The notes: a model not told the origin generated them from the sequence alone. A stretch of 64,000 bases of DNA from Sediminicola sp037203765 (GCF_037203765.1 NZ_JBBCAS010000004.1:248001-312000), one strand, 5' to 3'; shown: positions 1 through 9,291, counted from the first letter of the stretch. Translations and numbers: made by a program.

Positions 1-134
1 AGGTTATAAGTCACCCCCGTATAAAATTGGTCCTCCAAGTACCGGCTATCCTCTTGGGTAACCGTGGAAATCTCCTGGGACCAACCTTGGAATACTATGC
101 TGCCAATTACTAACAGGAACAGATACTTCTTCAT
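1..134 (-). CDS. Outer-membrane beta-barrel protein (PorT-like), N-terminal part only
   Basis: Only the first 44 codons are in the window; the gene continues past base 1. The translation starts MKKYLFLLVIGSIVFQGWSQ, a clear Sec signal peptide ending in WSQ, followed by a polar stretch (EISTVTQEDSRYLEDQFYTG) that typifies the start of flavobacterial outer-membrane barrel proteins of the PorT type. It lies downstream of the exbB-exbD cluster on the same strand, but a good terminator stands between them, so it may have its own promoter. The family assignment rests on the N-terminus and position only; the barrel itself cannot be seen. Confidence 0.6.
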   Translation of the reverse strand, partial: MKKYLFLLVIGSIVFQGWSQEISTVTQEDSRYLEDQFYTGVTYN

Positions 135-164
135 ATGAACAGACTAAAAGTAAGATTAAGATAT

Positions 165-197
165 ATAAAAAAAACGCTCCAAATGAACTTTGGAGCG
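165..197 (-). terminator. Rho-independent terminator of the exbB-exbD operon
   Basis: A perfect 9-bp inverted repeat CGCTCCAAA / TTTGGAGCG at 175-183 and 189-197 has a 5-nt loop. On the minus strand it is followed by a run of T (A-run at 165-174 on the plus strand). It stands 30 nt past the last exbD stop codon. Confidence 0.85.
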
Positions 198-227
198 CTT
201 AGATCTATAAACTAATAATTTTTAAGC

Positions 228-710
228 TTACTGTAAATTTCTGAAAGCATCACCTTCAAAGGTTGTGTAGTTTACTTTCAGGGCATTCACTTTTCTCAAT
301 TCTAATTTGATATCGGAAATGATACCCATATTGGCATCTTTGTCCACCTTAAGTGCGGTAGTCAATACATTTTGCAATTCTTGTGGCTTTTTGGCCCTTT
401 CCGCTAAAATATAATCTCCTACTTCGGAAGCACTGGCAAATTTATCGTTCAATTGAATCTTTGATTCCTTACCATAAACTTTCTCGTACTCACGTGTTGG
501 TTTCCCAACATAGATATAGATTACCCTATCTTTCTTCTCCAGTTTCTTGATTTCGGAAGCGTTGGGCAATGTATTCTCCACTTTCAATGTACTATCTTTC
601 ATTACGGTTACCGTCATAAAGAAGAACAACAACATGAAAACAATATCCGGAAGTGAAGCCGTGTTCACTGCTGGTAAAGCAGCATCCTTTTTCTTATTGA
701 ATTTTGACAT
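228..710 (-). CDS. ExbD/TolR-family biopolymer transport protein
   Basis: A 160-residue bitopic inner-membrane protein. A short positively charged N-terminus is followed by one membrane segment at about residues 21-38 (PDIVFMLLFFFMTVTVM). It carries the conserved membrane aspartate at residue 22, which in this family takes part in proton flow. The rest is a periplasmic domain. ExbD pairs with ExbB to pass proton-motive force to TonB and outer-membrane receptors. It is the last gene of a four-gene run (1841-2629, 1371-1814, 732-1358, then this one), 21 nt after the preceding exbD paralogue. Two different ExbD proteins in one cluster is usual in Bacteroidota. The family is sure; the exact partner receptor is unknown. 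Confidence 0.93.
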   Translation of the reverse strand: MSKFNKKKDAALPAVNTASLPDIVFMLLFFFMTVTVMKDSTLKVENTLPNASEIKKLEKKDRVIYIYVGKPTREYEKVYGKESKIQLNDKFASASEVGDYILAERAKKPQELQNVLTTALKVDKDANMGIISDIKLELRKVNALKVNYTTFEGDAFRNLQ

Positions 711-731
711 TTTATATTGTTTTAGTTCTCT

Positions 732-1358
732 TTAATTAGTCGTTGCAGTTTCTGCCTCAGATAATTTCTGTGGGAACAAATCTTGAATCCTCTGCACCCT
801 ATCCTTCAACTCATCCCTAACAGCTGATGGGGTTTCCGGGTTTAGGTACAAGGCTTCCATTTCTGTAAAATCCCTTTTGTACAATCTCTGCGCTTCTCTA
901 TTACGCAGATCGTTATACGCTCCTACCAATTCGTTCTGTACCGTTATGTACGTCCCGTATTTGGTTTCCCTATCGTTCTTTAAGGAAATAATAGCTTTGG
1001 TAGGGTTATCTGAAGAAGAAGCATCTCTTTTTCCCTTACAGTAGTTACAGTATTCCGGTGTTCCAGAAGCTGCGCCCCCGTTGTCCAAGAAAGCTGTTGC
1101 CTTCGCTCTAAGGTCCTTGATATTGGTCAATTCGTTCTCAACCAATAGCTGTCCGTTCCTGTTGATATTTACCGTAAAAATATTCCTTTCCTTAATGATC
1201 GGTGGTTCTTCGGTTGGCGGCTCTATCGGCGGCAACATACGGTCCAAACCTGCATCTGTCTCAATAGTGGTTGTCACTAGGAAAAAGATAAGTAATAAGA
1301 ACGCGATATCTGCCATAGAACCGGCATTAACCTCTGGTGGTGCTCCTCTTCTGGCCAT
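732..1358 (-). CDS. ExbD/TolR-family biopolymer transport protein, longer paralogue
   Basis: A 208-residue protein with the ExbD layout: cytosolic N-terminus MARRGAPPEVNAGSMADIAF, a membrane segment at about 17-31 with the conserved aspartate at residue 17, then a large periplasmic region. Compared with its neighbour it has an insert in the periplasmic domain that contains a CNYC pair (near residues 103-106) in a Gly/Ser-rich stretch. The spacing of the two cysteines could allow a disulfide, but this is not shown. It sits 12 nt downstream of the small membrane protein and 21 nt upstream of the second exbD. Probably all are translated from one mRNA. Confidence 0.93.
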   Translation of the reverse strand: MARRGAPPEVNAGSMADIAFLLLIFFLVTTTIETDAGLDRMLPPIEPPTEEPPIIKERNIFTVNINRNGQLLVENELTNIKDLRAKATAFLDNGGAASGTPEYCNYCKGKRDASSSDNPTKAIISLKNDRETKYGTYITVQNELVGAYNDLRNREAQRLYKRDFTEMEALYLNPETPSAVRDELKDRVQRIQDLFPQKLSEAETATTN

Positions 1359-1370
1359 AGTATATCGTTT

Positions 1371-1814
1371 TTATTTACTAAACATTTTTTTAATTCCAGG
1401 AATGATCAACAGGACAACCGCGATAGCAGTCAGGATAAAAAATACATTCAATCCCATTCCAATTGTTTTCACGGTACTTTCCGTTGTTGGAATTCCTTTG
1501 TTCGCCATCTCGTTCAAGTCTACATCCGTACCACTTGCCAATCCGTAGGATATAGCAACAACAAGAAGTAAACCACCAAGGGTGAACAACGCTTTCTTTA
1601 AGTTTTCAGGCGTAGTGAACAAGTTTTTAAGGGCAAAAGCCAAACTAAAAACAATCGCTATTCCTAAAAGGATGTACGTGATAATGAACATAAGGTTCAT
1701 AGACGTACTGTTAACCGCCTCTGAAGCCGGCATATCTGCACTGGGCAACTGGAACCATAATACGGCACCAATCAAACTCAGGGCGATCAGTATATATTTT
1801 AATATTTTGTGCAT
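1371..1814 (-). CDS. Four-helix membrane protein of the exbB-exbD cluster, function unknown
   Basis: A 147-residue protein with four predicted membrane segments at about residues 5-21, 40-63, 76-93 and 119-139, and a soluble loop of about 25 residues between helices three and four. I do not recognise a catalytic motif. It lies between exbB (26 nt upstream) and exbD (12 nt downstream) on the same strand, so it is very likely co-transcribed and may be an accessory subunit of the proton-channel complex. That role is inferred from position alone. Confidence 0.85.
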   Translation of the reverse strand: MHKILKYILIALSLIGAVLWFQLPSADMPASEAVNSTSMNLMFIITYILLGIAIVFSLAFALKNLFTTPENLKKALFTLGGLLLVVAISYGLASGTDVDLNEMANKGIPTTESTVKTIGMGLNVFFILTAIAVVLLIIPGIKKMFSK

Positions 1815-1840
1815 AACGCTTTTGTATTAAAGGGTGCGAC

Positions 1841-2629
1841 TTATTTTTTGTGATCTACCAACATATCAATCAAAGCGATTGATGAATCTTCCATATCATT
1901 TACAATGCTATCAATCTTAGCAATGATGTAGTTATAGAAAATTTGTAGGATGATCGCAGTGATCAAACCAAATACCGTTGTCAATAACGCCACCTGGATA
2001 TCACCAGCAATAAGGGAAGCACTCAAGTTACCTACCGCAGCAATCTTTTGGAAGGCCTGGATCATACCAATTACAGTACCCATGAAACCAAGCATCGGTG
2101 CTACAGCGATAAACAAAGTTAACCAAGAAACGTTTTTCTCCAATTGACCCATTTGAACACCACCATAAGCAACTACAGCTTTTTCGGCAGATTCAACACT
2201 CTCTCCAGCTCTATCCAATCCTTGGTAGAATATAGAGGCAACTGGACCTTTTGTATTTCTACAAACTTCTTTTGCAGCTTCAACACCACCAGAAGCCAAA
2301 GCATCTTCTACATTTTGCTTAAGTTTTGCTGTATTGGTGCTTGCAAGGTTCAAGAAAATAATTCTTTCAATAGCAACTGCCAAACCTAAAATCAAACACA
2401 AAAGAACGATACCCATGAATCCGGCACCACCTTGTATAAACTGTTCTTTCAATACTTGAGTAAAGCCTTTTTCTACTTCTGCAGGAGCTTCATCTTGCAA
2501 CATTACTGCTGTTGTAGCGATTGAGGAAAGGTTAGAAACCAATGCCGTTGCTCCAACTTTTGCATTTACGGTATTTGTGCTTAGTACAAACAACCCAGCC
2601 ATGGCCAGGATAGAGAATAATCTTTTCAT
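1841..2629 (-). CDS. ExbB/MotA/TolQ-family proton channel
   Basis: A 262-residue protein. It has an N-terminal hydrophobic leader ending near TVNAK (residue 24), then a membrane helix at about 74-97, and the characteristic paired helices at about 165-190 and 205-235. The conserved stretch VAPMLGFMGTVIGMIQAF is the TolQ/ExbB signature. ExbB oligomers form the channel in which ExbD sits. It is the first gene of the cluster. The extended N-terminus with a cleavable leader, compared with E. coli ExbB, is common in Bacteroidota. The subclass (ExbB rather than TolQ) is inferred from the two adjacent exbD genes. Confidence 0.93.
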   Translation of the reverse strand: MKRLFSILAMAGLFVLSTNTVNAKVGATALVSNLSSIATTAVMLQDEAPAEVEKGFTQVLKEQFIQGGAGFMGIVLLCLILGLAVAIERIIFLNLASTNTAKLKQNVEDALASGGVEAAKEVCRNTKGPVASIFYQGLDRAGESVESAEKAVVAYGGVQMGQLEKNVSWLTLFIAVAPMLGFMGTVIGMIQAFQKIAAVGNLSASLIAGDIQVALLTTVFGLITAIILQIFYNYIIAKIDSIVNDMEDSSIALIDMLVDHKK

Positions 2630-2708
2630 TTCTTTGAAACTTAAAATTAGTTAGTTAATAGGGTTAAAGATAAAAAAAATTTGTTATTAAAAAATTAAAA
2701 CTTAAAAG

Positions 2709-2796
2709 CAGAGAGGAAGGGATTCGAACCCTCGATACCCTTTTGGGGTATACACACTTTCCAGGCGTGCGCCTTCGACCACTCGGCCACCTCTCT
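2709..2796 (-). tRNA. tRNA-Ser (anticodon GGA)
   Basis: The reverse complement folds as a class II tRNA. The acceptor stem is AGAGAGG with CCTCTCT and a G discriminator base. The D-arm is GCCGAGTGGTCGAAGGC. The anticodon arm reads CGCCTGGAAAGTGTG, with anticodon GGA for UCC/UCU codons. A long variable arm (TATACCCCAAAAGGGTA) and a T-arm with GGTTCGAATCC complete it. The long variable arm confirms serine. CCA is not encoded. Confidence 0.95.
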
Positions 2797-2862
2797 ATTC
2801 CTTTGTTTTCGGGAGGCCAAATAACAAAAAAATAATTAGTAAACGAAATTAAATCAGTTAAT

Positions 2863-3891
2863 TTATTGCATTTCCCCTCTCAGGGAAGTTTCAAATATGG
2901 TTTTGAACAACTTAGCGGAAACATTGCTCCCCAAGAGATACATCAGCTTAGTTATGGCCGCTTCCGTTGTAATATCCTTACCATTAATAAGTTGCAGTTT
3001 CTGTAAATGTTCACTTGTTTCGTACTGCCCCATAATAACGCTTCCACCAGCGCACTGGGAAACGTTTACAATATGCAATCCATCGGCTATGGCATCCTTC
3101 AAATCTGATAGCAACCAAGCCTCCGTAGGGGCATTTCCAGCGCCATAGGTCTCCAACACAAGCGCCTTTAACCCCGGAATTTTCAGGATACTTTGCAAAA
3201 CAGATCTGTTTAGGCCCGGAAAGAGTTTTAAAATGGCCACATTATTGTCCATTTGCTTATGCACAATGAACTTTTTGTTGCGATTCCCTACCCACAAATA
3301 ATCATTATTCACCTTTAAATGCACCCCTGACTCGGCCAAGGCAGGGTAATTCAATGACCCGAACGCTTCAAAATGCTCCGCATTGATCTTGGTGGTCCTA
3401 TTGGCCCTGTACAACTTGTACTCAAAATACAGACATACCTCTCTGATCACGGGTTTGTTATTTTTCTGCAGTGCCGCTATTTGAATGGAGGTAATCAGGT
3501 TCTCCTTGGCATCTGTCCTAAGATCCCCAATGGGCAATTGGGATCCGGTAAAAATTACGGGCTTTGCCAAATTCTCCAACATATAGCTCAGGGCCGAAGA
3601 GGTATAACTCATGGTATCGCTCCCATGTAGCACCACAAACCCATCGTAGGCCTCATAATGCTCCTCAATGATGTTGGCGATGGAAACCCAGTGCACAATA
3701 TTCATATTGGAGGAGTCTATGGGCGTATCAAAGGACACACTATCTATACTACAGTCCAACTGGCTCAGTTCAGGAATGTTCTTGATCAACTTTTTAAAAT
3801 TGAAGGCCTTCAATGCACCCGTAGCATAGTCCTTGACCATACCTATGGTTCCCCCGGTGTAGACCAACATGATCTTTGTCTTATCTTCCAT
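2863..3891 (-). CDS. ansA: Type I (cytoplasmic) L-asparaginase
   Basis: A 342-residue protein hydrolysing L-asparagine to aspartate and ammonia. The N-terminus has the first active-site block YTGGTIGMV with the nucleophile Thr15. The second block VVLHGSDTMSYTSSALSYML (from about residue 84) gives the second catalytic Thr-Asp pair. There is no signal peptide, so this is the cytoplasmic type I form; the length fits. It starts 14 nt after the tatD stop on the same strand, so the two are probably co-transcribed. The tRNA-Ser gene follows downstream. Confidence 0.93.
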   Translation of the reverse strand: MEDKTKIMLVYTGGTIGMVKDYATGALKAFNFKKLIKNIPELSQLDCSIDSVSFDTPIDSSNMNIVHWVSIANIIEEHYEAYDGFVVLHGSDTMSYTSSALSYMLENLAKPVIFTGSQLPIGDLRTDAKENLITSIQIAALQKNNKPVIREVCLYFEYKLYRANRTTKINAEHFEAFGSLNYPALAESGVHLKVNNDYLWVGNRNKKFIVHKQMDNNVAILKLFPGLNRSVLQSILKIPGLKALVLETYGAGNAPTEAWLLSDLKDAIADGLHIVNVSQCAGGSVIMGQYETSEHLQKLQLINGKDITTEAAITKLMYLLGSNVSAKLFKTIFETSLRGEMQ

Positions 3892-3905
3892 ACCTATACC
3901 TTTAT

Positions 3906-4673
3906 TTATATCCCAAAAACATCTTTGGAATTGGCCGTTGTTATGTTGGCTATTTCTTCCCTGCTCCGGTTATAGATCCCTGCAAGCTTATCCAGTACAA
4001 GGGTCAAATAGGAGCTCTCGTTTCTTTTACCACGGTAGGGCACCGGTGCCAAATAAGGGCTATCTGTCTCCAAAACAAGGTGCTTAGGGTCTATCCGATC
4101 CAAGAAGGTGTCTATTTTACCGTTTTTAAAGGTGACCACCCCTCCGATCCCCAATTTCATGTTATAGCCAATGGCCTTTTGTGCCTGTTCATAATTGCCC
4201 GTAAAACAGTGAAAGATCCCATAGAGATCATCACTTTTCTCCCCTTCCAAAACCTCAAATATTTCATCAAAGGCATCCCTGCAATGGATTACTATGGGCA
4301 ATTTATGCTTTTTTGCCAGTTGGATCTGAAATTTGAAGGCTTTTTGCTGCTCCTTTAAAAGGGTCTTGTCCCAATACAGATCGATCCCGATCTCCCCAAC
4401 GGCGTAAAATTTGTGCCCGTTCAGCATTTCCTCCACATGCTGCAGCTCCTCTTCAAAATTTTCCTTTACATGGGTTGGGTGCAGGCCCATCATCAAAAAA
4501 ATGTTTTCCGGAAAGGATTTTTCCAAAGCCAGCATGGACGCCGTGTAGGTGGAATCTATGGCCGGAATAAAAAATCGCTTCACCCCCTCCTCCATGGCTT
4601 TCTTTATGATCTGGTCCCTATCGCCGTCAAAGGCTTCACTGTATAAATGTGTATGTGTATCGGTAAGTATCAT
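3906..4673 (-). CDS. TatD-family metal-dependent DNase/hydrolase
   Basis: A 255-residue TIM-barrel hydrolase. Metal ligands are visible in order: TDTHTH at residues 4-9, the glutamate of VGEIGIDLYWD, the histidine of IVIHCRDAF, the histidine of GIFHCFTG and the aspartate of LVLETDSPYLAP. TatD enzymes are 3'-5' DNA/RNA exonucleases involved in DNA repair and turnover. It is divergent from the retropepsin gene with only 36 nt between start codons. It is upstream of ansA with a 14-nt gap. Confidence 0.93.
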   Translation of the reverse strand: MILTDTHTHLYSEAFDGDRDQIIKKAMEEGVKRFFIPAIDSTYTASMLALEKSFPENIFLMMGLHPTHVKENFEEELQHVEEMLNGHKFYAVGEIGIDLYWDKTLLKEQQKAFKFQIQLAKKHKLPIVIHCRDAFDEIFEVLEGEKSDDLYGIFHCFTGNYEQAQKAIGYNMKLGIGGVVTFKNGKIDTFLDRIDPKHLVLETDSPYLAPVPYRGKRNESSYLTLVLDKLAGIYNRSREEIANITTANSKDVFGI

Positions 4674-4709
4674 GCCGCAAAAATAGCCTTATCTTAGCCA
4701 AAAAAATAA

Positions 4710-5165
4710 ATGAAAAGCCTCAAAAAATTTTTAAAGAGCAAAAATTACATCCAAGTGCCCTTGGTCCTTACCGCAACGGACCATTTTGAGATCATCGCAA
4801 AAATAAACAGCATCAGCGGTCGCTTTATTTTGGATACGGGCGCCTCCAATACCTGTATTGGCTTCGACAGGATAGCCTATTTTGGACTGGTGCCGAAGAG
4901 TTCCGAGATCAAGGCCGCAGGTGCAGGAGCCACCAATATGGATACCCAAATCTCGACAAAGAATACCATTGAAATTGGCACCTGGACCCAGAAAAAGGTG
5001 AAACTCGTGCTCTTTGATCTGGGCCACGTGAACCAAGCCCTCGTTTCCCATAACGCCCTTCCGGTAGATGGGGTGGTCGGGGCAGATATCCTCAAAAAAG
5101 GAAAAGCCATTATCGACTACGAAAAAAAACAAGTGTACTTTAAACAAAAAAAGGCCCGAAATTAA
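4710..5165 (+). CDS. Single-domain retropepsin-like aspartic protease
   Basis: A 151-residue protein with the catalytic motif LDTGASNTCI (Asp42-Thr-Gly) and the second hydrophobic-hydrophobic-Gly element in DGVVGADIL near residue 125. Only one DTG half is present, so an active enzyme would have to be a homodimer, as in retroviral protease. There is no signal peptide or membrane anchor, so it should be cytosolic. It is divergent from tatD. The last codons (KKARN, stop) lie inside the terminator hairpin of the convergent sucB gene. Substrate unknown. Confidence 0.85.
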   Translation: MKSLKKFLKSKNYIQVPLVLTATDHFEIIAKINSISGRFILDTGASNTCIGFDRIAYFGLVPKSSEIKAAGAGATNMDTQISTKNTIEIGTWTQKKVKLVLFDLGHVNQALVSHNALPVDGVVGADILKKGKAIIDYEKKQVYFKQKKARN

Positions 5166-5175
5166 CTTCGGGCCT
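5145..5175 (-). terminator. Terminator of sucA-sucB
   Basis: A perfect 9-bp inverted repeat AGGCCCGAA / TTCGGGCCT (5152-5160, 5167-5175) has a 6-nt loop and, on the minus strand, seven T residues after it. It overlaps the 3' end and stop codon of the convergent retropepsin gene. Confidence 0.85.
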
Positions 5176-5198
5176 CTCTGTTATATAGATTTTGAAGG

Positions 5199-6428
5199 CT
5201 ATAGCTCCAATCCTTTGTTCACGTTATTGTCCATCAACAATTCAACCGGACTCTCCAAAGCTTCCTTAACGGCTACCAAGAATCCTACGGACTCCTTACC
5301 ATCAATGATCCTATGGTCATAGGAAAGGGCCACGTACATAATTGGTGCAATAACCACTTTTCCGTCCTTGGCAATGGGTCTTTCCACGATATTGTGCATT
5401 CCCAAAATAGCACTTTGAGGTGGATTTATAATTGGTGTTGACAACATAGATCCGAACACCCCTCCATTGGTTATGGTAAAGGTACCTCCGGTCATCTCAT
5501 CTACCGTAATCTCTCCCTCACGGGCCCTGATGGCCAAACGTTTCACTTCTGCCTCCACCCCTCTGAAAGAAAGGTTTTCAGCATTTCTGATCACAGGAAC
5601 CATCAATCCTTTTGGCCCGGAAACGGCGATACTGATATCACAGAAATCATAGGAAATCATTTCCTTTCCATCGATCATGGAATTCACTGCCGGGTACATC
5701 TGCAAGGCCCTGATCACGGCTTTTGTAAAGAAGGACATAAATCCGAGTCCTACTCCGTGCTTGTCCTTGAACTGCTCCTTATACTGCTCGCGAAGCTCAA
5801 AAATTGGAGACATGTCCACTTCGTTAAAAGTGGTCAACATGGCCGTTTCGTTCTTTACCATGACCAAACGTTCCGCAACCTTACGGCGCAACATGGAAAG
5901 TTTTGTTCTGGTCTCCCCTCTTTGGCCACCTTTTGGTGTCCCCATAGATGGCACAGCTTTCACGGCATCCTCCTTGGTGATCCTGCCATCGCGGCCGGTT
6001 CCTTTGACGGTAGAGGCATCCATATTCTTTTCCTCCAATATTTTCTTGGCTGCCGGACTAGCTGTTCCGGATGCATAAGTTTCTTTAGCTTTTGCAGGTT
6101 CCGCAGGTTTTTCTGCCTTTTTAGGCTCTTCCTTCACGGTCTCTTTTTCTGCCTTGGCACTGTCTCCCTTATCACCACCTGCCGGTTTTTCCGCACTGGT
6201 ATCGATCAAACAGACCACTTCGCCAACGGCAACCGCATCACCGACCTCAGCTTTTAAAGTGATGATCCCACTTTCTTCCGCAGGCAGTTCCAATGTAGCC
6301 TTATCGGAATCAACCTCAGCAATGGCCTGGTCCTTTTCTACATAGTCACCATCTTTTACCAACCATTCTGCTATTTCTACCTCGGTAATCGATTCCCCTG
6401 GAGAGGGAACTTTCATTTCTAAAATCAT
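5199..6428 (-). CDS. sucB: 2-oxoglutarate dehydrogenase E2, dihydrolipoyl succinyltransferase
   Basis: A 409-residue protein. The N-terminal lipoyl domain (1-77) has the lipoylation site EVDSDKATLELP at Lys43. An Ala/Pro/Lys/Glu-rich linker follows (about 78-125). The peripheral-subunit binding domain is at about 127-163 (SPAAKKILEE...GRDGRITKEDAVKA). The catalytic acyltransferase domain runs from about 175 to the end, with the active-site motif DHRIIDG (His372, Asp376). It transfers the succinyl group to CoA in the TCA cycle. It lies 27 nt after sucA in the same operon and ends at a strong terminator. Confidence 0.96.
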   Translation of the reverse strand: MILEMKVPSPGESITEVEIAEWLVKDGDYVEKDQAIAEVDSDKATLELPAEESGIITLKAEVGDAVAVGEVVCLIDTSAEKPAGGDKGDSAKAEKETVKEEPKKAEKPAEPAKAKETYASGTASPAAKKILEEKNMDASTVKGTGRDGRITKEDAVKAVPSMGTPKGGQRGETRTKLSMLRRKVAERLVMVKNETAMLTTFNEVDMSPIFELREQYKEQFKDKHGVGLGFMSFFTKAVIRALQMYPAVNSMIDGKEMISYDFCDISIAVSGPKGLMVPVIRNAENLSFRGVEAEVKRLAIRAREGEITVDEMTGGTFTITNGGVFGSMLSTPIINPPQSAILGMHNIVERPIAKDGKVVIAPIMYVALSYDHRIIDGKESVGFLVAVKEALESPVELLMDNNVNKGLEL

Positions 6429-6455
6429 TATTTTATAATTTTAATGGATGCGTTA

Positions 6456-9257
6456 TTAGTTTTTATTATTTCTTACCATGTTGTCCTTGGTCTTATCGAA
6501 AACATAGGTGATGATCTCCTGGTGGCGACGCTTGGCTCGAACCGCACTTCCAGCGGCTGGGGAAGCGTAGAATCTTCCTGATGCTACCCTAAATTTGCTC
6601 ACATCACTGAAATGCATCAACATATGACTCCAAGCCCCCATGTTACGTGGTTCTTCCTGCGCCCAAACGATATCATCCGCATTTTTATATTTTGCCATGA
6701 TATCCTTCATTTGAGTTGCAGGCAATGGGAATAACTGTTCTACCCTCACAAGTGCCACATCTTCCCTATTGTTCTCTTCTTTTACAGCCAATAGATCGTA
6801 ATAGAATTTCCCGGTACAGAATACCAGACTCTTTATCTTTTTAACATCTGCAGTAGTATCATCAATAACCTCTTGGAAACTTCCATTGGCCATTTCATCT
6901 ACAGTAGACACCGCCTTTGGGTGGCGCAGCAAACTCTTTGGTGTAAAAATGATCAACGGCTTCCTAAAATTGGATTTCATCTGCCTGCGCAACAAATGGA
7001 ACATGTTTGCCGGGGTGGTACAATCTGCGATGTACATATTGTCCTTGGCACATAATTGCAGGTAGCGCTCCATCCTTGCCGATGAGTGCTCCGCTCCCTG
7101 TCCTTCATAACCGTGCGGCAACAACATTACCAGCCCGTTCTGAAGTTTCCATTTATCCTCGGCCGCAGAAATATACTGGTCGATCATAATCTGGGCACCA
7201 TTGCTGAAATCCCCGAACTGCGCTTCCCATAAGGTCAGCGTATTGGGACTTGCCATGGCATAGCCATAATCAAAACCTACCACCCCGTATTCGGATAATA
7301 GGGAGTTGTAAATCTGGAATCTTCCCTGATCTTCGGAAAGCATATTCAATTGCATGATCTCTTCCTCACTTTCCTCTACCTTGACAACGGCATGGCGGTG
7401 GGAGAATGTACCACGTTCCACATCCTGACCGGACATACGTACGTTATACCCTTCCTGCAACAGGGATCCATATGCCAGGAGCTCCCCCATGGCCCAATCC
7501 AACTTGTCCGTTTCAAAGAACATGGTCTTGCGGTCCCCTATCAATTTTTCCACCTTGCGCAAGAACTTTTTGCCCTTGGGCAGTTCTGTTATTTTCTTGG
7601 CAATATCGGTAAGTTTCTTTTTATCGTAAGTGGTATCAATAGGCTTCATCATCTCCTCCTCTTGTACCGCTTCAAAACCTTTCCACTCATCTGCCATAAA
7701 TGGCGTAATGACCGTTTTGTCAAGCTTTCTGGAATCCTCCAAATCCTCCTCAAGGGAAGCCTTGTACTCTTCTTCCAATTTTGGAACAAAACTATCGTCA
7801 ATGATCCCCTCAGCGATCAATTTGGCCGCATAGAGGTCTCTTGTATTCTGGTGCTTTGCGATGGCCTTGTACAGCTTTGGCTGTGTAAATCTCGGCTCAT
7901 CACCTTCGTTGTGTCCGTACTTTCTATATCCCAAAAGATCCAAGAAGACGTCCCTTTTAAAGGTCATTCTATATTCCAAGGCAAACAAGGCAGCATGTAC
8001 AACCGCTTCCGGATCATCGGCATTGATATGCAATACCGGACTCAAGGTTACTTTGGCCACATCCGTACAATAGGTAGAGGTCCTCGCATCCAAATAATTG
8101 GTGGTAAACCCGATCTGGTTGTTCACCACAATGTGGATGGTTCCATTTGTCCTATATCCGTCCAAATCTGCCATTTGCACCAATTCGTAAACGAGCCCCT
8201 GACCTGCAATGGCCGCATCCCCATGAACTACAATGGGCAATACCTTGGAAAAATCGTCCGGGTAGTACTCATCCTGCTTGGCCCTGGTAATACCTTCCAC
8301 AACGGCTCCTACCGTTTCCAAGTGGGAAGGGTTGGGCGCTATGTTCATTTTTATTTTGTTTCCATTGTCGGACATCCTATCGGAGGTCCAACCCAAATGG
8401 TACTTCACGTCACCGTCAAAAATATCCTGCTCGTAATCCTTTCCGTCAAATTCTCCAAAAATATCCTTTGGCGACTTCCCAAAAATATTGGTAAGCACGT
8501 TCAACCTACCCCTATGGGCCATCCCCATCACAAACTGCTCCACGCCCATTTCAGCTGCCCTTTCCACAACGGCATCCAAAGCTGGGATCAAAGATTCGTT
8601 CCCTTCCAGGGAGAACCTTTTCTGACCTACATATTTGGTATGCAGGAAACTCTCAAAAGCTACGGCCTGATTTAATTTTTTAAGGATATGTTTTTTGCGG
8701 TCGTTACTATAGTTTGGGTGGTTGTCATTGATGTTCAACCGGTTTTGGATCCACTCAATACGCTCCGGGGTTCTGATATACATATACTCCACCCCAATGG
8801 CATCGCAATAGATCCCTTGCAAATGCTGGATGATCTCCCTTAGGGTGCTGGCCCCAATGCCGATGATCTGGCCCGCAGTGAAAACGATGTCCATATCGGA
8901 TTGCTCCAAACCGAAATTCTCTATATCCAGGGTCGGGGAATACTTTCGTCTTTCCCTGACCGGATTGGTCTTGGTAAACAAGTGGCCCCTACTGCGGTAA
9001 CCATCTATAAGCTTTACGACCTGGAACTCCTTTTGAAGGGTTTGCGGTATTTCCACTGATTGCCCATTGGGCATTGCCACACCTACCGATGCTGATGGCA
9101 AATCCATATCATCCAACAAGCTTTCCTGACCAAAATCAAAACCTTGGAAAAACGCTCGCCAGCTCGGCTCAACGCTATCAGGATTTGTTAAATACTTGTC
9201 ATATAGTTCTGCGAAAAAGGAAGTATGCGCAGCATTTAAAAAAGAATATTTATCCAT
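6456..9257 (-). CDS. sucA: 2-oxoglutarate dehydrogenase E1 component
   Basis: A 933-residue thiamine-diphosphate enzyme that decarboxylates 2-oxoglutarate and passes the succinyl group to the lipoyl arm of SucB. The short N-terminal segment (MDKYSFLNAAHTSFFAELYDKYLTNPDSV) is the known E2-binding region. HGDAAIAGQG and VVNNQIGFTT are typical of the E1 cofactor domain. The C-terminal part has LLPHGYEGQGAEHSSARMERYLQL. Length is normal for the family. It is first in the operon with sucB. A TAnnTTTG box lies about 35 nt before the start codon. Confidence 0.97.
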   Translation of the reverse strand: MDKYSFLNAAHTSFFAELYDKYLTNPDSVEPSWRAFFQGFDFGQESLLDDMDLPSASVGVAMPNGQSVEIPQTLQKEFQVVKLIDGYRSRGHLFTKTNPVRERRKYSPTLDIENFGLEQSDMDIVFTAGQIIGIGASTLREIIQHLQGIYCDAIGVEYMYIRTPERIEWIQNRLNINDNHPNYSNDRKKHILKKLNQAVAFESFLHTKYVGQKRFSLEGNESLIPALDAVVERAAEMGVEQFVMGMAHRGRLNVLTNIFGKSPKDIFGEFDGKDYEQDIFDGDVKYHLGWTSDRMSDNGNKIKMNIAPNPSHLETVGAVVEGITRAKQDEYYPDDFSKVLPIVVHGDAAIAGQGLVYELVQMADLDGYRTNGTIHIVVNNQIGFTTNYLDARTSTYCTDVAKVTLSPVLHINADDPEAVVHAALFALEYRMTFKRDVFLDLLGYRKYGHNEGDEPRFTQPKLYKAIAKHQNTRDLYAAKLIAEGIIDDSFVPKLEEEYKASLEEDLEDSRKLDKTVITPFMADEWKGFEAVQEEEMMKPIDTTYDKKKLTDIAKKITELPKGKKFLRKVEKLIGDRKTMFFETDKLDWAMGELLAYGSLLQEGYNVRMSGQDVERGTFSHRHAVVKVEESEEEIMQLNMLSEDQGRFQIYNSLLSEYGVVGFDYGYAMASPNTLTLWEAQFGDFSNGAQIMIDQYISAAEDKWKLQNGLVMLLPHGYEGQGAEHSSARMERYLQLCAKDNMYIADCTTPANMFHLLRRQMKSNFRKPLIIFTPKSLLRHPKAVSTVDEMANGSFQEVIDDTTADVKKIKSLVFCTGKFYYDLLAVKEENNREDVALVRVEQLFPLPATQMKDIMAKYKNADDIVWAQEEPRNMGAWSHMLMHFSDVSKFRVASGRFYASPAAGSAVRAKRRHQEIITYVFDKTKDNMVRNNKN

Positions 9258-9291
9258 GAAGGTTATCTCTGTCTTTTGAACAAAATTTAAT

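Noticed and set aside
7350..8675. A 441-codon open frame on the plus strand
   Set aside because: It lies wholly antisense to sucA, whose protein is complete and strongly conserved; the antisense translation has no domain pattern.
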